Shown here piece by piece: positions 1-8,220 of a DNA stretch of 13,702 nt; the first letter of the stretch is position 1, and the number at the start of each line of letters is the position of its first letter. Source of the DNA: CAZFMJ01 sp964520045 (GTDB lineage: Bacteria > Elusimicrobiota > Elusimicrobia > Elusimicrobiales > CAZFMJ01); the NCBI GenBank assembly GCA_964520045.1, contig CAZFMJ010000074.1:1-13702 (forward strand), in the 5' to 3' direction. Below the pieces are notes generated by a model. That model had not been told where the DNA came from, did no database searches, and worked only from the letters and a program-made list of their open reading frames with translations. Both the position numbers and the translations under genes were made by a program.

Positions 1-2810
1 GTGCCGGTGCCGGAAATGACCGTCCATGTGTTGCCTACCGCCGCAAGCCGCGCCAGTTTAATGACCCCCGTTGTTTTGCCTCCCGGAGGCCTTTTTAGGG
101 AAATTCTGGCCTGTCTGACAGCCGACCACCTGAAAGTATCGGAAGAAGATATGTTCATGGAAGCTTCAAATGAATGCCATCCGGTAAAATCCACGGCGGT
201 TTTAGCCGCGCCGGACGTATTATCGGTAAAACCGGTGCCGTTTACGTAGCCGAAATCACCTCCCGTAAAATCCGCCGGATCCAGCCTGCCGTTATGATTT
301 AAGTCTTCGCTGTCTATTCTTCCGTTAATGTTCCCGTATCTTTTGCCGGTTTTACCTGCCGGTTCGTAGAGCCAGCCGATATCTTCGGCGCTTTGCAGCT
401 GTCCGTCGCAGTTTATGTCCTCGGTGGCGGGCGCCCGCGTAAGAGTAAGCCCGTTCAGGCACGCCAGAGACTGTCCGCCGTTGTTATCAGCGTCTTCATT
501 TATCTGGCCGAAATGAAAATTTAACAGCGGTCCGGGGGAGAGGGGGGAAGCGTCCCCGTATATTATAAATTCCATGGAGTTTTTCTGCGAAAAATCCAAT
601 CCGGAATCAGAAAAAGGGTAAACGATTGAAACTTCGCTGGATACGCTGAAATCGTAATTTATAGACAGAACCTGCTGAACGTCATTTGACCCCGCCTGCG
701 CATTGGGATTTATTTCCATGGTTTTGATTTCCTGGCTGATCCAGTCTATGGCGGAGGCGTCGGCCGGACCTTCAGTGGGATTTGCAGCTATATGCCAAAA
801 ATTATGGTCCAGTGTGACCGTATCCTGCTGTTTTACGCCTTCCATATTGTCCAATATCGCGAATCCGTTAAGATTGGGGTTATTGCGGCTTTGAGCCGCT
901 TCAATGGCCCAATTGGTCTGTAATCCCAGTATGTTTATGCTCTTAAACTGAACATCCCCTTCGTATACCATGAGACTTTTGGTCAAATCCGTTATGCTGG
1001 GAACCGTGGGCGTTTTTGCCGAGGCTTCATAAATAAAGGTGCCGCCCAGCGTAATATGCGAGCCCAGATCATATGAAAGCCTGCTGCCTATGAGGGATGC
1101 CGTGCCGAGTCCGCCGAACGGGGAAACATCATAGGAGATATCGATTTTACTGTCCGTTCTTATGCGGTCCTCATTGTAAAATGTTATGAAGCCGGAATCA
1201 TAATCTATAAAATAATCCAGATTGCGCGTCATGCGGCTGTTATCGATAAAAACCGTTTCGGACTGAACGACAATGCCGGGTTCTAGTAAAAATGTTTTAA
1301 AGCGGTATCTATATTCCACCCGTATTATTCTTTTTGAAACGGGAGTCGGAGCATAAACCTGCGGATCCGGAGCCGCTGGATTGGAACTGTCAGCGCTGAA
1401 GGGTTTTAAAAGGCGGAATATTCCGCGTTCAAAATCCACCTCTATGGTCTCCGGATATTTTTGAACGGGATTAAGCGAAGAACCGGTTTCCTGTCTGTTT
1501 AAATCCTGAACTTTCAGCGTGAAATTTCCCGTGCCGTCGTCTCTTACTATCTGGGATTGGCCGATGGAATAGTAGGTTTTAAGCTCTCTGGTGTAACCCA
1601 GTTCAGCCCCCGAGGTCGCCGAAGATATGAAAATATCATTGAGGGTTTTTATAAGTTTCGGCATGCCGGTGCCGGCCGAAATCTGCGTGCCGTCGCTGTT
1701 TTGAAAATCAACGGCCACCACATCCTGTTGGTTAATGGCATAATTAAACGTTATGACGCCCCTGATATAATCTATGGTATAGTCCACTCCGGGAGCAAGA
1801 AGCTGAAACCGGCCGGTGTAGGTGGCGGTATTAATACCGTAGTCATCGGCGGTTATCGCAAAGATATTGGTGTTGTTTGAGGTGTTAAAACTTTGATTGT
1901 CAAGATATATTTTCTCCGAACCTTGTTTAATAGGCAGGCGCCCCTGGTTTCCAAAACTTAAATCATAGTGCTGTCTTCTCAAATACTGCGTATCCAAAAT
2001 GTCTTTGGCCTGAAATTGGGTGTTCCCCACAAATTGCTTGGTTTTGGTCTGGCCCTTTGTCCGGCTTCCGACAAACGAAAATCTGGCCCCTTTATATTTC
2101 AAATCCACCCGTATTCCAAACAGCTGTTTGTTATATGAAACAAATTCCGTAGCCGGAAGCGATAGGTTTATGTCTCCGAACGAAGCGGATTGAACGACCT
2201 CGTGCGGATCTCCCTGATAGCCTATGGAGATATCCTGTTTGTCCGGTTTCGTGTCGTCATAATCCACGTTCACGTTGATTTTAGGCCCGACTTTGCCCTG
2301 CATTCTTATCTGCATCTGCTGATTAATGTCAAATAAATTTTGCGAGCGCGCCCTGTATGTAAACGTCTGGGCGTTTACATATTTAAGCGAGCTGTAGCTG
2401 AACCCTATGACTTTTCTGCCTGTAACCGAAAGAGAGGTGCCGTAGCTGGGAAGCTCCACTTCCGGCGGCAGCATGCTCGGCGCTTCGGTTGAGAACTCCA
2501 CCGTCTGCAGGGGCGCTATTTCTTCGTCTATGATTTCCGAAGGAAGAGCGCCTGTTTCAACCGCATTGCGTGCGCGGTTCCATTTTTCCTGGGAATAGCG
2601 GAATGTGCCGGCCTTGTCCAGGGATTCTTCAAGCTGAGGGGGTTCGGAAGTCGATTTTTCGGTTTCGTAATCAAACAGGCCCTGCGGATTGCCGCGCTCC
2701 AAAAGTAAAAAGCCGGCGGTTTCCGGTACAGCAAGATACCCGTCCTGCCCGGATGAAAGCGCCGGCAGGAAAAGGCAAATCAGACAAAAACCGCCCCACA
2801 TGCGAAGCAT
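1..2810 (-). CDS. SprA-like outer-membrane/type 9 secretion translocon protein, N-terminal part (cut by window edge)
   Basis: The frame is open for 936 codons from the ATG at 2810 and leaves the window at base 1, so the C-terminal part is missing. Residues 1-21 form a signal peptide (hydrophobic core, then ALSSG). Several segments match my recollection of SprA/Sov proteins: a domain from about residue 160 (FDINQQMQ, then GKVGPKINVNVDYD, a YQGDPHEVVQSASFGDINLSLP-like stretch and LFGI); two DYxIDYxxGxITF motifs at about 342-353 and 531-542; FAILDNMEG at 650-658 (compare the family's YIDDFEG); and FHFGQINED at 765-773 (compare LGxISED). Residues 797-810 and 836-848 (EDINCDG..., DLNHNGRLDPADF) resemble calcium-binding EF-hand/dockerin loops. 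SprA is the giant beta-barrel channel of type 9 secretion in Bacteroidota, usually over 2,000 residues, so roughly 40 percent would be visible. No clear Shine-Dalgarno precedes the ATG; Met4 (2801) is an alternative start. Family assignment is from motif memory; a role in secretion is inferred. Confidence 0.72.
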   Translation of the reverse strand, partial: MLRMWGGFCLICLFLPALSSGQDGYLAVPETAGFLLLERGNPQGLFDYETEKSTSEPPQLEESLDKAGTFRYSQEKWNRARNAVETGALPSEIIDEEIAPLQTVEFSTEAPSMLPPEVELPSYGTSLSVTGRKVIGFSYSSLKYVNAQTFTYRARSQNLFDINQQMQIRMQGKVGPKINVNVDYDDTKPDKQDISIGYQGDPHEVVQSASFGDINLSLPATEFVSYNKQLFGIRVDLKYKGARFSFVGSRTKGQTKTKQFVGNTQFQAKDILDTQYLRRQHYDLSFGNQGRLPIKQGSEKIYLDNQSFNTSNNTNIFAITADDYGINTATYTGRFQLLAPGVDYTIDYIRGVITFNYAINQQDVVAVDFQNSDGTQISAGTGMPKLIKTLNDIFISSATSGAELGYTRELKTYYSIGQSQIVRDDGTGNFTLKVQDLNRQETGSSLNPVQKYPETIEVDFERGIFRLLKPFSADSSNPAAPDPQVYAPTPVSKRIIRVEYRYRFKTFLLEPGIVVQSETVFIDNSRMTRNLDYFIDYDSGFITFYNEDRIRTDSKIDISYDVSPFGGLGTASLIGSRLSYDLGSHITLGGTFIYEASAKTPTVPSITDLTKSLMVYEGDVQFKSINILGLQTNWAIEAAQSRNNPNLNGFAILDNMEGVKQQDTVTLDHNFWHIAANPTEGPADASAIDWISQEIKTMEINPNAQAGSNDVQQVLSINYDFSVSSEVSIVYPFSDSGLDFSQKNSMEFIIYGDASPLSPGPLLNFHFGQINEDADNNGGQSLACLNGLTLTRAPATEDINCDGQLQSAEDIGWLYEPAGKTGKRYGNINGRIDSEDLNHNGRLDPADFTGGDFGYVNGTGFTDNTSGAAKTAVDFTGWHSFEASMNISSSDTFRWSAVRQARISLKRPPGGKTTGVIKLARLAAVGNTWTVISGTG

Positions 2811-2931
2811 TTTTTTAATTGTGCCGCATCCAAAAAATTGTCCCGTAATTACCGTTCTATTAGTAGGTTAGTGTACAGACCGCATGTTACGGATTTATAT
2901 CTTGCTCATTAGATAGCAATCTTTCCGGATA

Positions 2932-2940
2932 TGATAAAAT
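2932..2940 (+). promoter_or_regulatory. Probable extended -10 promoter for lptF-lptG
   Basis: TGATAAAAT fits an extended -10 element (TGn plus TAAAAT, five of six matches to TATAAT). It lies 117 bases before the lptF ATG. No good -35 hexamer sits 16-18 bases upstream, which an extended -10 can tolerate. The same nonamer precedes the aminotransferase gene at 8221-8229. A start of transcription near 2947 would place the palindromic element 2954-3030 in the leader. Confidence 0.45.
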
Positions 2941-2953
2941 TAAGGTAACTATT

Positions 2954-3030
2954 CAGGTAGCCGGAAGCCAGCCCCATTCCTTCTTTAAAGGCACTGAGAA
3001 TGGGGCTGACTCCTGAATCCTGGCTACCTG
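2954..3030. repeat. Palindromic REP-like element, copy 1 (lptF leader)
   Basis: Nested inverted repeats: outer 9-base arms CAGGTAGCC (2954-2962) and GGCTACCTG (3022-3030), and perfect inner 10-base arms AGCCCCATTC (2970-2979) and GAATGGGGCT (2998-3007). An alternative pairing exists between ATTCAGG (2951-2957) and CCTGAAT (3012-3018), which excludes the outer stem. The core (CAGCCCCA, ATTCCTT, TTAAAGGC, TGAGAATGGG) recurs in the same order at 13619-13693, so this is a dispersed element. It lies between the promoter and the start codon of lptF. No U-run follows, so it is not a standard terminator. A REP/MITE-type origin is inference. Confidence 0.7.
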
Positions 3031-3056
3031 GCGGCAACAAAATAAGTTAACAGAAC

Positions 3057-4172
3057 ATGCAGATACCTTTGCTTCCGCGATATCTTTTAAGGCTTTTCAC
3101 TCCTTTATTCGGGCTTTCTTTGCTTATCTTAGCCGCCGTGCTTTTTATGCATCATTCTGTGCGGCTTCTAAATGTGGCTCTTCTCAACGGGGCCTCTCCG
3201 GGATGGGTTGCGGCCAGCATATGGAATCTTTTACCGGGGGTTATTGCGCTGGCGGTGCCTATGGCTTTTTTGCTGGGGCTGCTGCTTACTTTGGGCGGAC
3301 TATCGGAAGAGGGAGAGATAGTCGCGCTCAGGGCTTCGGGATATTCCTTTTTTCAGATGCTCTGGCCGCTTGGAATATTTGCTCTTGCGCTTACATTGCT
3401 GCTGATATATCTTAACAGCTGGGCGGCTCCGGCGGGGCTTCGGGATTTTAAAAATGAAAGATGGCGGATCATGCAGACCGTATCAAATCTTAATATTCTT
3501 CCAAAGACAGTTATTCAGGCCGGAAACTGGAAAATTTACGCTGAAGATACGGACAACGAAAAAGGGATTCTGCTTCAGGCAAAACTTTTCCGCTATCCCG
3601 CCGAGCGGTCATCCGGAGAGCAGGCGTGGCTTCAGCGTATAAACGCGCCGGAGGGCGCGTTTCGCTTTATAAGGGGGGCCGGACTGGAGCTTATTCTTAA
3701 AAACGGCGAATTTATGCAGGCGGACGGCGTTAATCCTCAGAAAGTAATACAGGCCGAGTTCAAATTTTTTAAGATGTTTATTCCCTTATCCGGTCCGGAT
3801 AAGGCGGACAGGGAGCCCTCCATGCAGGAAATGTCGTCGGCCGAACTTATGTCAAAGCTCGGCAGTCCGGATACCGACGGCCAGCACAGGCGGGAATATA
3901 CGGTTGAAATTTCCACGCGGTTTGCGCTGTCATTCATACCGCTTATTTTTTTGGGGGTCGGAGCTTCTTTGGGGCTTATGCTGGAAAAAAGAAGCAGGGT
4001 GTGGGGAACTCTTTTCAGCCTTCTTATCGCTTTTATGTATTACGGTCTGCTGGTGTCTTCGGTAAACATAGGCCGCAGGCATGAATTTTTTTCAGCATGG
4101 ATCACATGGATGCCGAATTTGCTCGGCATTTTTACATGCCTATATCTTTGGCGCAGGAATCTGGCAAGATGA
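3057..4172 (+). CDS. lptF: LptF/LptG-family lipopolysaccharide export permease (LptF position)
   Basis: This is an inner-membrane permease of the LptB2FG transporter, which extracts lipopolysaccharide from the inner membrane and passes it to LptC. The 371-residue protein has the family architecture: an N-terminal amphipathic start (LPRYLLRLF) and membrane segment at about 13-33, two more at about 52-80 and 100-120, a periplasmic beta-jellyroll-like region to about 283, and three C-terminal membrane segments (about 288-308, 317-337, 348-367). The cytoplasmic loop GLSEEGEIVALRASGYS (81-97) is the conserved coupling-helix region that meets the LptB ATPase. The following lptG overlaps it by four bases, so the two are probably translationally coupled. 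No convincing Shine-Dalgarno precedes the ATG. The split between LptF and LptG rests on gene order and is less sure than the family. No lptB, lptC or lptA lies nearby. Confidence 0.9.
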   Translation: MQIPLLPRYLLRLFTPLFGLSLLILAAVLFMHHSVRLLNVALLNGASPGWVAASIWNLLPGVIALAVPMAFLLGLLLTLGGLSEEGEIVALRASGYSFFQMLWPLGIFALALTLLLIYLNSWAAPAGLRDFKNERWRIMQTVSNLNILPKTVIQAGNWKIYAEDTDNEKGILLQAKLFRYPAERSSGEQAWLQRINAPEGAFRFIRGAGLELILKNGEFMQADGVNPQKVIQAEFKFFKMFIPLSGPDKADREPSMQEMSSAELMSKLGSPDTDGQHRREYTVEISTRFALSFIPLIFLGVGASLGLMLEKRSRVWGTLFSLLIAFMYYGLLVSSVNIGRRHEFFSAWITWMPNLLGIFTCLYLWRRNLAR

Positions 4173-5257
4173 AAATTTTTCCGAGATACATAGCGAGGCA
4201 TTTCTGGGGACCGTTTGTCGCCGGGTTATGCGTGTTCGCTATTCTGATATTCCTCGCCGATTCTTTTGAAAGCCTGAACGCTTTTATAAAGAGCAAAGCT
4301 TCGGCCGGCACCCTTTTTTATTATTTGTTTTTGCGCCTCCCGTACTGGATAATGAAAATCGTGCCTATCGCCACGCTGTTCGCGGTATTGTTTTCAATAG
4401 GAGCTCTTACCGCTTCGGGAGAGTTAAAAGCGGCGATGGCAAGCGGATACCATCCAGGACAAGCGGTATTGCCGCTTATTCTGTGTTCCGCCGCCGTGGC
4501 GGCCGGGCATTTTGTTTTTCAGGAACGATTCGCCACTCCGTCGTTTACAAAGGCGGAAATAATTTATCACAAAGACATAAAAAAAGACGGAAAACTGCCT
4601 TCCGGAATTTTCCGGAACGCCAGTCTTTCCGCCGGCAGAGGGCGCTTTTTATTCGTGCAGGAGCTGGATGTGAAGTCGAAAACAATGAAGCGCGTAATGG
4701 CCGAGTTTCATGGAAATAATGAGCCCGCGTTTCAGGTGGACGCTCTTTCCGCGGATTGGGATCCGGCGCGGGGAAAATGGATCTTCAGGAACGGCGTTGA
4801 ACGGCGGTTTCAAAAGAGCGGACAGACTGCGGAACACATTTTTGCCGAATGGGCTTCCGATATAAATATTCCCGCGGAAAGCCTTTTTGTGGAAAACACG
4901 GATGCCGAAAATATCACCATTAAAGAGGGTTTGAGAAGGATCCGCAGTTTAAAAAAAACAGAGGCGCCTTATTTTAAAGAAATGACGGCGGTTCAATCAA
5001 AGATCGCCTTTTCGTTTTCCAGCGTAATAATGAGCCTCTTGGGAATATCATTCGCTCTTGCGGTAAAAAAAGCCAACCGGCTTTTTTATTTCGGAGCGGC
5101 GATAAGCGTAGCCTTTGTTTTCTGGTGGATAATGTCTATAAGCCAGGCCGCCGGAGAATCGGGATTTTTGCCGGCATGGCTGGCCGCATGGGGACCTTTA
5201 CTGGTTTTTGCCGGTATAAGCGTTTATGGGCTGAAAAAAACCGGAGTCATCCCTTAA
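4169..5257 (+). CDS. lptG: LptF/LptG-family lipopolysaccharide export permease (LptG position)
   Basis: Second permease half of LptB2FG; with LptF it forms the cavity through which lipopolysaccharide leaves the inner membrane. I start it at the ATG overlapping the lptF stop (ATGA, 4169-4172), giving 362 residues that begin MKIFPRYIARHFWGPF, the usual LptG-type N-terminus. The frame stays open upstream to an ATG at 4097, but that would add 24 residues inside lptF with no family counterpart. AGGAA about 10 bases upstream is a possible ribosome site. N-terminal membrane segments lie at about 15-30, 50-80 and 99-115; GALTASGELKAAMASGYHPGQ is the coupling-loop motif; a periplasmic domain follows; three membrane segments close the protein. 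The stop (5255-5257) lies inside the 3' end of convergent rtcB, with no room for a terminator between them. Confidence 0.9.
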   Translation: MKIFPRYIARHFWGPFVAGLCVFAILIFLADSFESLNAFIKSKASAGTLFYYLFLRLPYWIMKIVPIATLFAVLFSIGALTASGELKAAMASGYHPGQAVLPLILCSAAVAAGHFVFQERFATPSFTKAEIIYHKDIKKDGKLPSGIFRNASLSAGRGRFLFVQELDVKSKTMKRVMAEFHGNNEPAFQVDALSADWDPARGKWIFRNGVERRFQKSGQTAEHIFAEWASDINIPAESLFVENTDAENITIKEGLRRIRSLKKTEAPYFKEMTAVQSKIAFSFSSVIMSLLGISFALAVKKANRLFYFGAAISVAFVFWWIMSISQAAGESGFLPAWLAAWGPLLVFAGISVYGLKKTGVIP

Positions 5258-6680
5258 CCACGCCTGCCGGCCGCATCCGCGCCACGCGCAAAGCCAATCC
5301 CGCCGATTCGCATATTTCAACCACTTTAGACACGTCTTTGTAGGCGCGCGGCGCTTCTTCCCCGAGCCCTTTCAGAAAATTTGTTCTGACGGTTATCCCC
5401 CGGCTATACAGCTGCGATATTAAATCTTCTCCGCGCGAAAATTTCAAAGCCTGCGTTCTGCTCATAGCGCGCCCGGCCCCGTGGCATACGCTTCCGAAAG
5501 TGTCCAGCATGGCTTTTTGCGCTCCGGCAAGAACATAGGAACAGGTGCCCATAGATCCCGGCACCAGCACGGGTTGTCCGCAGTTTCTGTATATCTCGGG
5601 AACATCGGCGTTTCCTGCCGGAAACGCGCGCGTCGCCCCCTTTCTGTGGACAATCGTTTTTACGGGCTTTCCATTAAAATCATGCTTTTCTAATTTTGCG
5701 ATGTTATGCGAAACGTCATAAATCACCGACATGCCCAAATCCGCAGGGCCAAGCTCAAGAGACCGCATGAATGCCGCGCGGATATGGTGCGTAATAATCT
5801 GCCGGTTGGCTTTGGCAAAATTGGCGGCCGCATTCATTGCGGTAAAATAACGCCTGCCTTCTTTTGACGAAAAAGGCGCGCAGGCAAGCTGTCTGTCCGG
5901 AAGGTTTATTCCGTATTTTTGCGATGCGGAAAGCATTTCCCTTACTGAATCTTCGCATACCTGATAACCCAAACCGCGCGACCCCGTATGAACCAAGACA
6001 GCCAGCTGACCCTTAAACAGTCCGAAGCAGGCGGCGGTTTTTTCGTCAAAAATTTCATCCACTTCCTGTACTTCTAAAAAATGGTTCCCGCTTCCCAGCG
6101 TGCCCAGCTGTTTTTCTCCGCGTTCCGATGCCCGGCGGCTCAATGCCTCCGGGTCGGCTTCTTCCAGCTTTCCGTTGTCTTCCGTAACATCCAGATCCTC
6201 TTTTGCGCCGTAGCCGTTTCTTACCGCCCATTGCGCGCCGTTTTCAAGAACCTTTTGCAGTTCTTTTCCCTTCACTCTGATTTTGCCCTCTGACCCCACC
6301 CCGGAAGGAACTTCGGCAAAAAGCGCGTTCATAATATCCGGGATTTTTCCTGAAACGCTTTTGAATTCAATAGAACTTCGTATAAGCCTGACTCCGCAGG
6401 AGATGTCATAGCCTACTCCTCCGGGTGAAATAACGCCGGCCTCCGCGGACATTGCGGCTACTCCTCCGATTGGAAAACCATAGCCCCAATGGGCATCCGG
6501 CATTGCGAAAGAATAGCCCAGTATTCCTGGAAGGCAGGCGACATTTTTCACCTGCTGTATTACTTTTTCCGCTTCCAGCTTGCCGAGCATGTCTTGTGAA
6601 GCATAAAGCATTCCGGGAACCAGCATCTCGCCGGATTTGGGTATTTTCCACCTGTTTTCGTCGATTCTTTTTAAGCCCAT
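5247..6680 (-). CDS. rtcB: RtcB RNA-splicing ligase (3'-phosphate RNA ligase)
   Basis: RtcB joins RNA 3'-phosphate or 2',3'-cyclic phosphate ends to 5'-hydroxyl ends, using GTP and Mn2+ through a histidine-GMP intermediate. I start it at the ATG at 6680 (MGLKRIDENRWKIP), two bases after the archease stop, giving 477 residues, close to archaeal RtcB. A longer frame from 6725 would overlap archease and adds nothing family-like. The active site is complete: D92 and C95 in GYDISCGVR, N199 and H200 in GSGNHFLEVQ, H231 in HTGSRGLGYQ, H325 in SHNIAK, and H400 in CHGAGRAMSR, the expected guanylylated histidine. These match the known Pyrococcus ligands at offsets of 3-4 residues. In bacteria the enzyme serves RNA repair or processing. 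Archease upstream supports multiple turnover. Its end overlaps lptG by 11 bases on the opposite strand. Confidence 0.96.
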   Translation of the reverse strand: MGLKRIDENRWKIPKSGEMLVPGMLYASQDMLGKLEAEKVIQQVKNVACLPGILGYSFAMPDAHWGYGFPIGGVAAMSAEAGVISPGGVGYDISCGVRLIRSSIEFKSVSGKIPDIMNALFAEVPSGVGSEGKIRVKGKELQKVLENGAQWAVRNGYGAKEDLDVTEDNGKLEEADPEALSRRASERGEKQLGTLGSGNHFLEVQEVDEIFDEKTAACFGLFKGQLAVLVHTGSRGLGYQVCEDSVREMLSASQKYGINLPDRQLACAPFSSKEGRRYFTAMNAAANFAKANRQIITHHIRAAFMRSLELGPADLGMSVIYDVSHNIAKLEKHDFNGKPVKTIVHRKGATRAFPAGNADVPEIYRNCGQPVLVPGSMGTCSYVLAGAQKAMLDTFGSVCHGAGRAMSRTQALKFSRGEDLISQLYSRGITVRTNFLKGLGEEAPRAYKDVSKVVEICESAGLALRVARMRPAGVVKG

Positions 6681-6682
6681 AG

Positions 6683-7111
6683 TTATATATCCAGTATGAT
6701 TTCCGCTGTAACGCCTCGACGGCATTTTTTTATTTTAAGTTCGTGATATGTGGCGGATTTTATTTCAAAAGGGATTTTTACGCCGCTTTTTTTGCGGTAT
6801 CCGGAAACTTCAGCCGTCAGGGAATTGTTTTTACAGTATCGCAATGATTTTAATTTTGAAGGGAAAAATCGGTCGGAATTAACGGTATAAAGAAGTTCGT
6901 TTATCCAGAGCACTAAGAGGCTTTCCTGGTCTTCGGCTGAAAGCCTGATCTTTATGGTTTTTGCGCCCGGATTTAATTTGTCCAGCTCCAAAAGATGGAA
7001 AACCCCGCATGCCGCATTTTTAAGCAATTGCCCAAAATTACCGCCGTATATTTTCAGCTTTAGATCCGCGGTGTGTTCGCCTGTTTTAAATTTTAGATAT
7101 TTTTTGCTCAT
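6683..7111 (-). CDS. Archease (RtcB activator)
   Basis: Archease is a small metal-binding protein that speeds RtcB guanylylation and lets the ligase turn over repeatedly. The 142-residue product has the family features in order: an N-terminal GEHTADLKLKIYG (H13, D16), a central AEDQESLLVLWINELLY helix (59-75), KSATYHELKI (118-127, with conserved TYH), and a sequence ending in Asp-Ile (141-142), whose aspartate is a conserved metal ligand in the family. It ends two bases before rtcB, so the two are surely co-transcribed. Upstream (7112-7286) is a non-coding spacer; TATGAT at 7135-7140 on this strand could be a -10 element but lacks a good -35. No strong Shine-Dalgarno is seen. The identification is firm from motifs and neighbour. 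Confidence 0.94.
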   Translation of the reverse strand: MSKKYLKFKTGEHTADLKLKIYGGNFGQLLKNAACGVFHLLELDKLNPGAKTIKIRLSAEDQESLLVLWINELLYTVNSDRFFPSKLKSLRYCKNNSLTAEVSGYRKKSGVKIPFEIKSATYHELKIKKCRRGVTAEIILDI

Positions 7112-7230
7112 TTTTGAATGACGGCGTAAAATCGATCATATATAGCCGGAAAAGGGCGAAATTTAAGACTCAGCAATAGGCAGAATATAAGGGATAGGAG
7201 TTTTTTTGTTTTTAGCTGGTCTCTATCCGT

Positions 7231-7276
7231 TTCTAAGCTGTCCGGCAGTCTAGCTGCCCAGCCGTCCAGCCGTTTC
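7231..7276. repeat. Short repeats and small hairpin in the archease-metF spacer
   Basis: CCAGCCGT is directly repeated in tandem at 7258-7265 and 7266-7273. Just before it, GGCAG-TCTAG-CTGCC (7244-7258) forms a 5-bp hairpin, and AGCTG occurs at 7236-7240 and again at 7252-7256. The spacer 7112-7286 holds no gene that I can support. Confidence 0.4.
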
Positions 7277-7286
7277 CCGGCGCGGC

Positions 7287-8165
7287 CTATTTATATGTTT
7301 CTCTTAACAGGGAAAGAATTTTGTAGGCGGATTTGGATTTATTAAGCGTATAGAAATGTATCCCCGGCGCGCCGTTTTTAAGCAGAACGGCGCATTGATT
7401 AAAAGCATATTCAATGCCGTAGGATTCCACTGCGCGCTGGTCGTCTTTTATCCTCTCCAGCGGGCGCGCCATCCCAGCCGGGATGGAAGCTCCGCAGTAT
7501 CTTGTAAAATGCTGAAGCTGGCGGTAGCCGGTAACCGGCATGATGCCTGGTATTATCGGAACATTTATTCCGGCTTTCCTGCATTTCTGCGTAAAATCAA
7601 AAAAATCTCTATTGTCAAAGAAAAGCTGGGTTATGATAAAATCCGCGCCTGCGTCAACTTTCATTTTAAGATTGAGTATATCTTCTTTTGATGAAGAGGA
7701 TTCCGGGTGGGATTCCGGATAGCCGGCCGCGCCCAGACAAAAATCTCCCAGGGTTTTTAAATGTTTTATAAGTTCGCCGGCGTGTTTATATTCCTGCTTA
7801 AAAGGGATAAATTCTATTCCCCGGACGGACGGAAAATCGCCCCTGAGCGCAAGGATGTTTTGTATCTTCATGGAAGGCAGTTTTGCCGCTATGATTTCTA
7901 TTTCCTTTCTGGAATGGGAGATGCAGGTAAGATGCGCCATGGCTTCTATCCGCGTCTTATGTTTTATGACGCCGGTAAGCGCCGCCGTTTTAAAAGAGGC
8001 GGAGCCTATGGGGGAATGCGTTACCGATACGAAAGAAGGCTTTAAGGGGATAAGTTCCCGCACCGCGGCATACAGCTGTCTTGTGTCGGCCGGAGTTTTG
8101 GGCGGAAAAAATTCAAAAGAAAAGATTTTTCCGGCGCGGTTTTTAAGCATGTCTATTATTTTCAT
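7287..8165 (-). CDS. metF: 5,10-methylenetetrahydrofolate reductase
   Basis: A flavoprotein (FAD) that reduces 5,10-methylene-tetrahydrofolate to 5-methyl-tetrahydrofolate, the methyl donor for methionine synthesis. The 292 residues span the bacterial MetF length. Family hallmarks: FSFEFFPPKT with catalytic E18 (E. coli E28), SVTHSP (47-52), LALRGDFP with D110 (E. coli D120), AAGYPESHPES, DAGADFIITQLFFD with Q180 (E. coli Q183), PIIPGIMP and a C-terminal HFYTLN. All expected active-site residues are present, so it should be active. It is transcribed divergently from the aminotransferase gene across a 115-base spacer. No Shine-Dalgarno is clear before the ATG. A methionine synthase is not in the window; folD, the other folate gene, is 2.4 kb away on the same strand but in a separate unit. 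Confidence 0.96.
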   Translation of the reverse strand: MKIIDMLKNRAGKIFSFEFFPPKTPADTRQLYAAVRELIPLKPSFVSVTHSPIGSASFKTAALTGVIKHKTRIEAMAHLTCISHSRKEIEIIAAKLPSMKIQNILALRGDFPSVRGIEFIPFKQEYKHAGELIKHLKTLGDFCLGAAGYPESHPESSSSKEDILNLKMKVDAGADFIITQLFFDNRDFFDFTQKCRKAGINVPIIPGIMPVTGYRQLQHFTRYCGASIPAGMARPLERIKDDQRAVESYGIEYAFNQCAVLLKNGAPGIHFYTLNKSKSAYKILSLLRETYK

Positions 8166-8220
8166 GTATGTGAAATTCTAGCGAAAATACCGACTGCGCA
8201 CAAGCCGTATGCCGGAAATT

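Noticed and set aside
1..1880. Plus-strand open frames (for example 1-249, 703-894, 1557-1880)
   Set aside because: They are antisense shadows of the long minus-strand SprA-like frame, which is open throughout and shows clear family motifs; the plus frames have no recognisable motif or ribosome site.
4097..4168. Upstream ATG extending LptG by 24 residues
   Set aside because: The extension lies inside lptF and has no family counterpart; the ATGA overlap at 4169 gives the normal LptG N-terminus.
6681..6725. Upstream ATG extending RtcB by 15 residues
   Set aside because: It overlaps the archease end; MGLKRIDENRW at 6680 matches the usual RtcB start and residue numbering.
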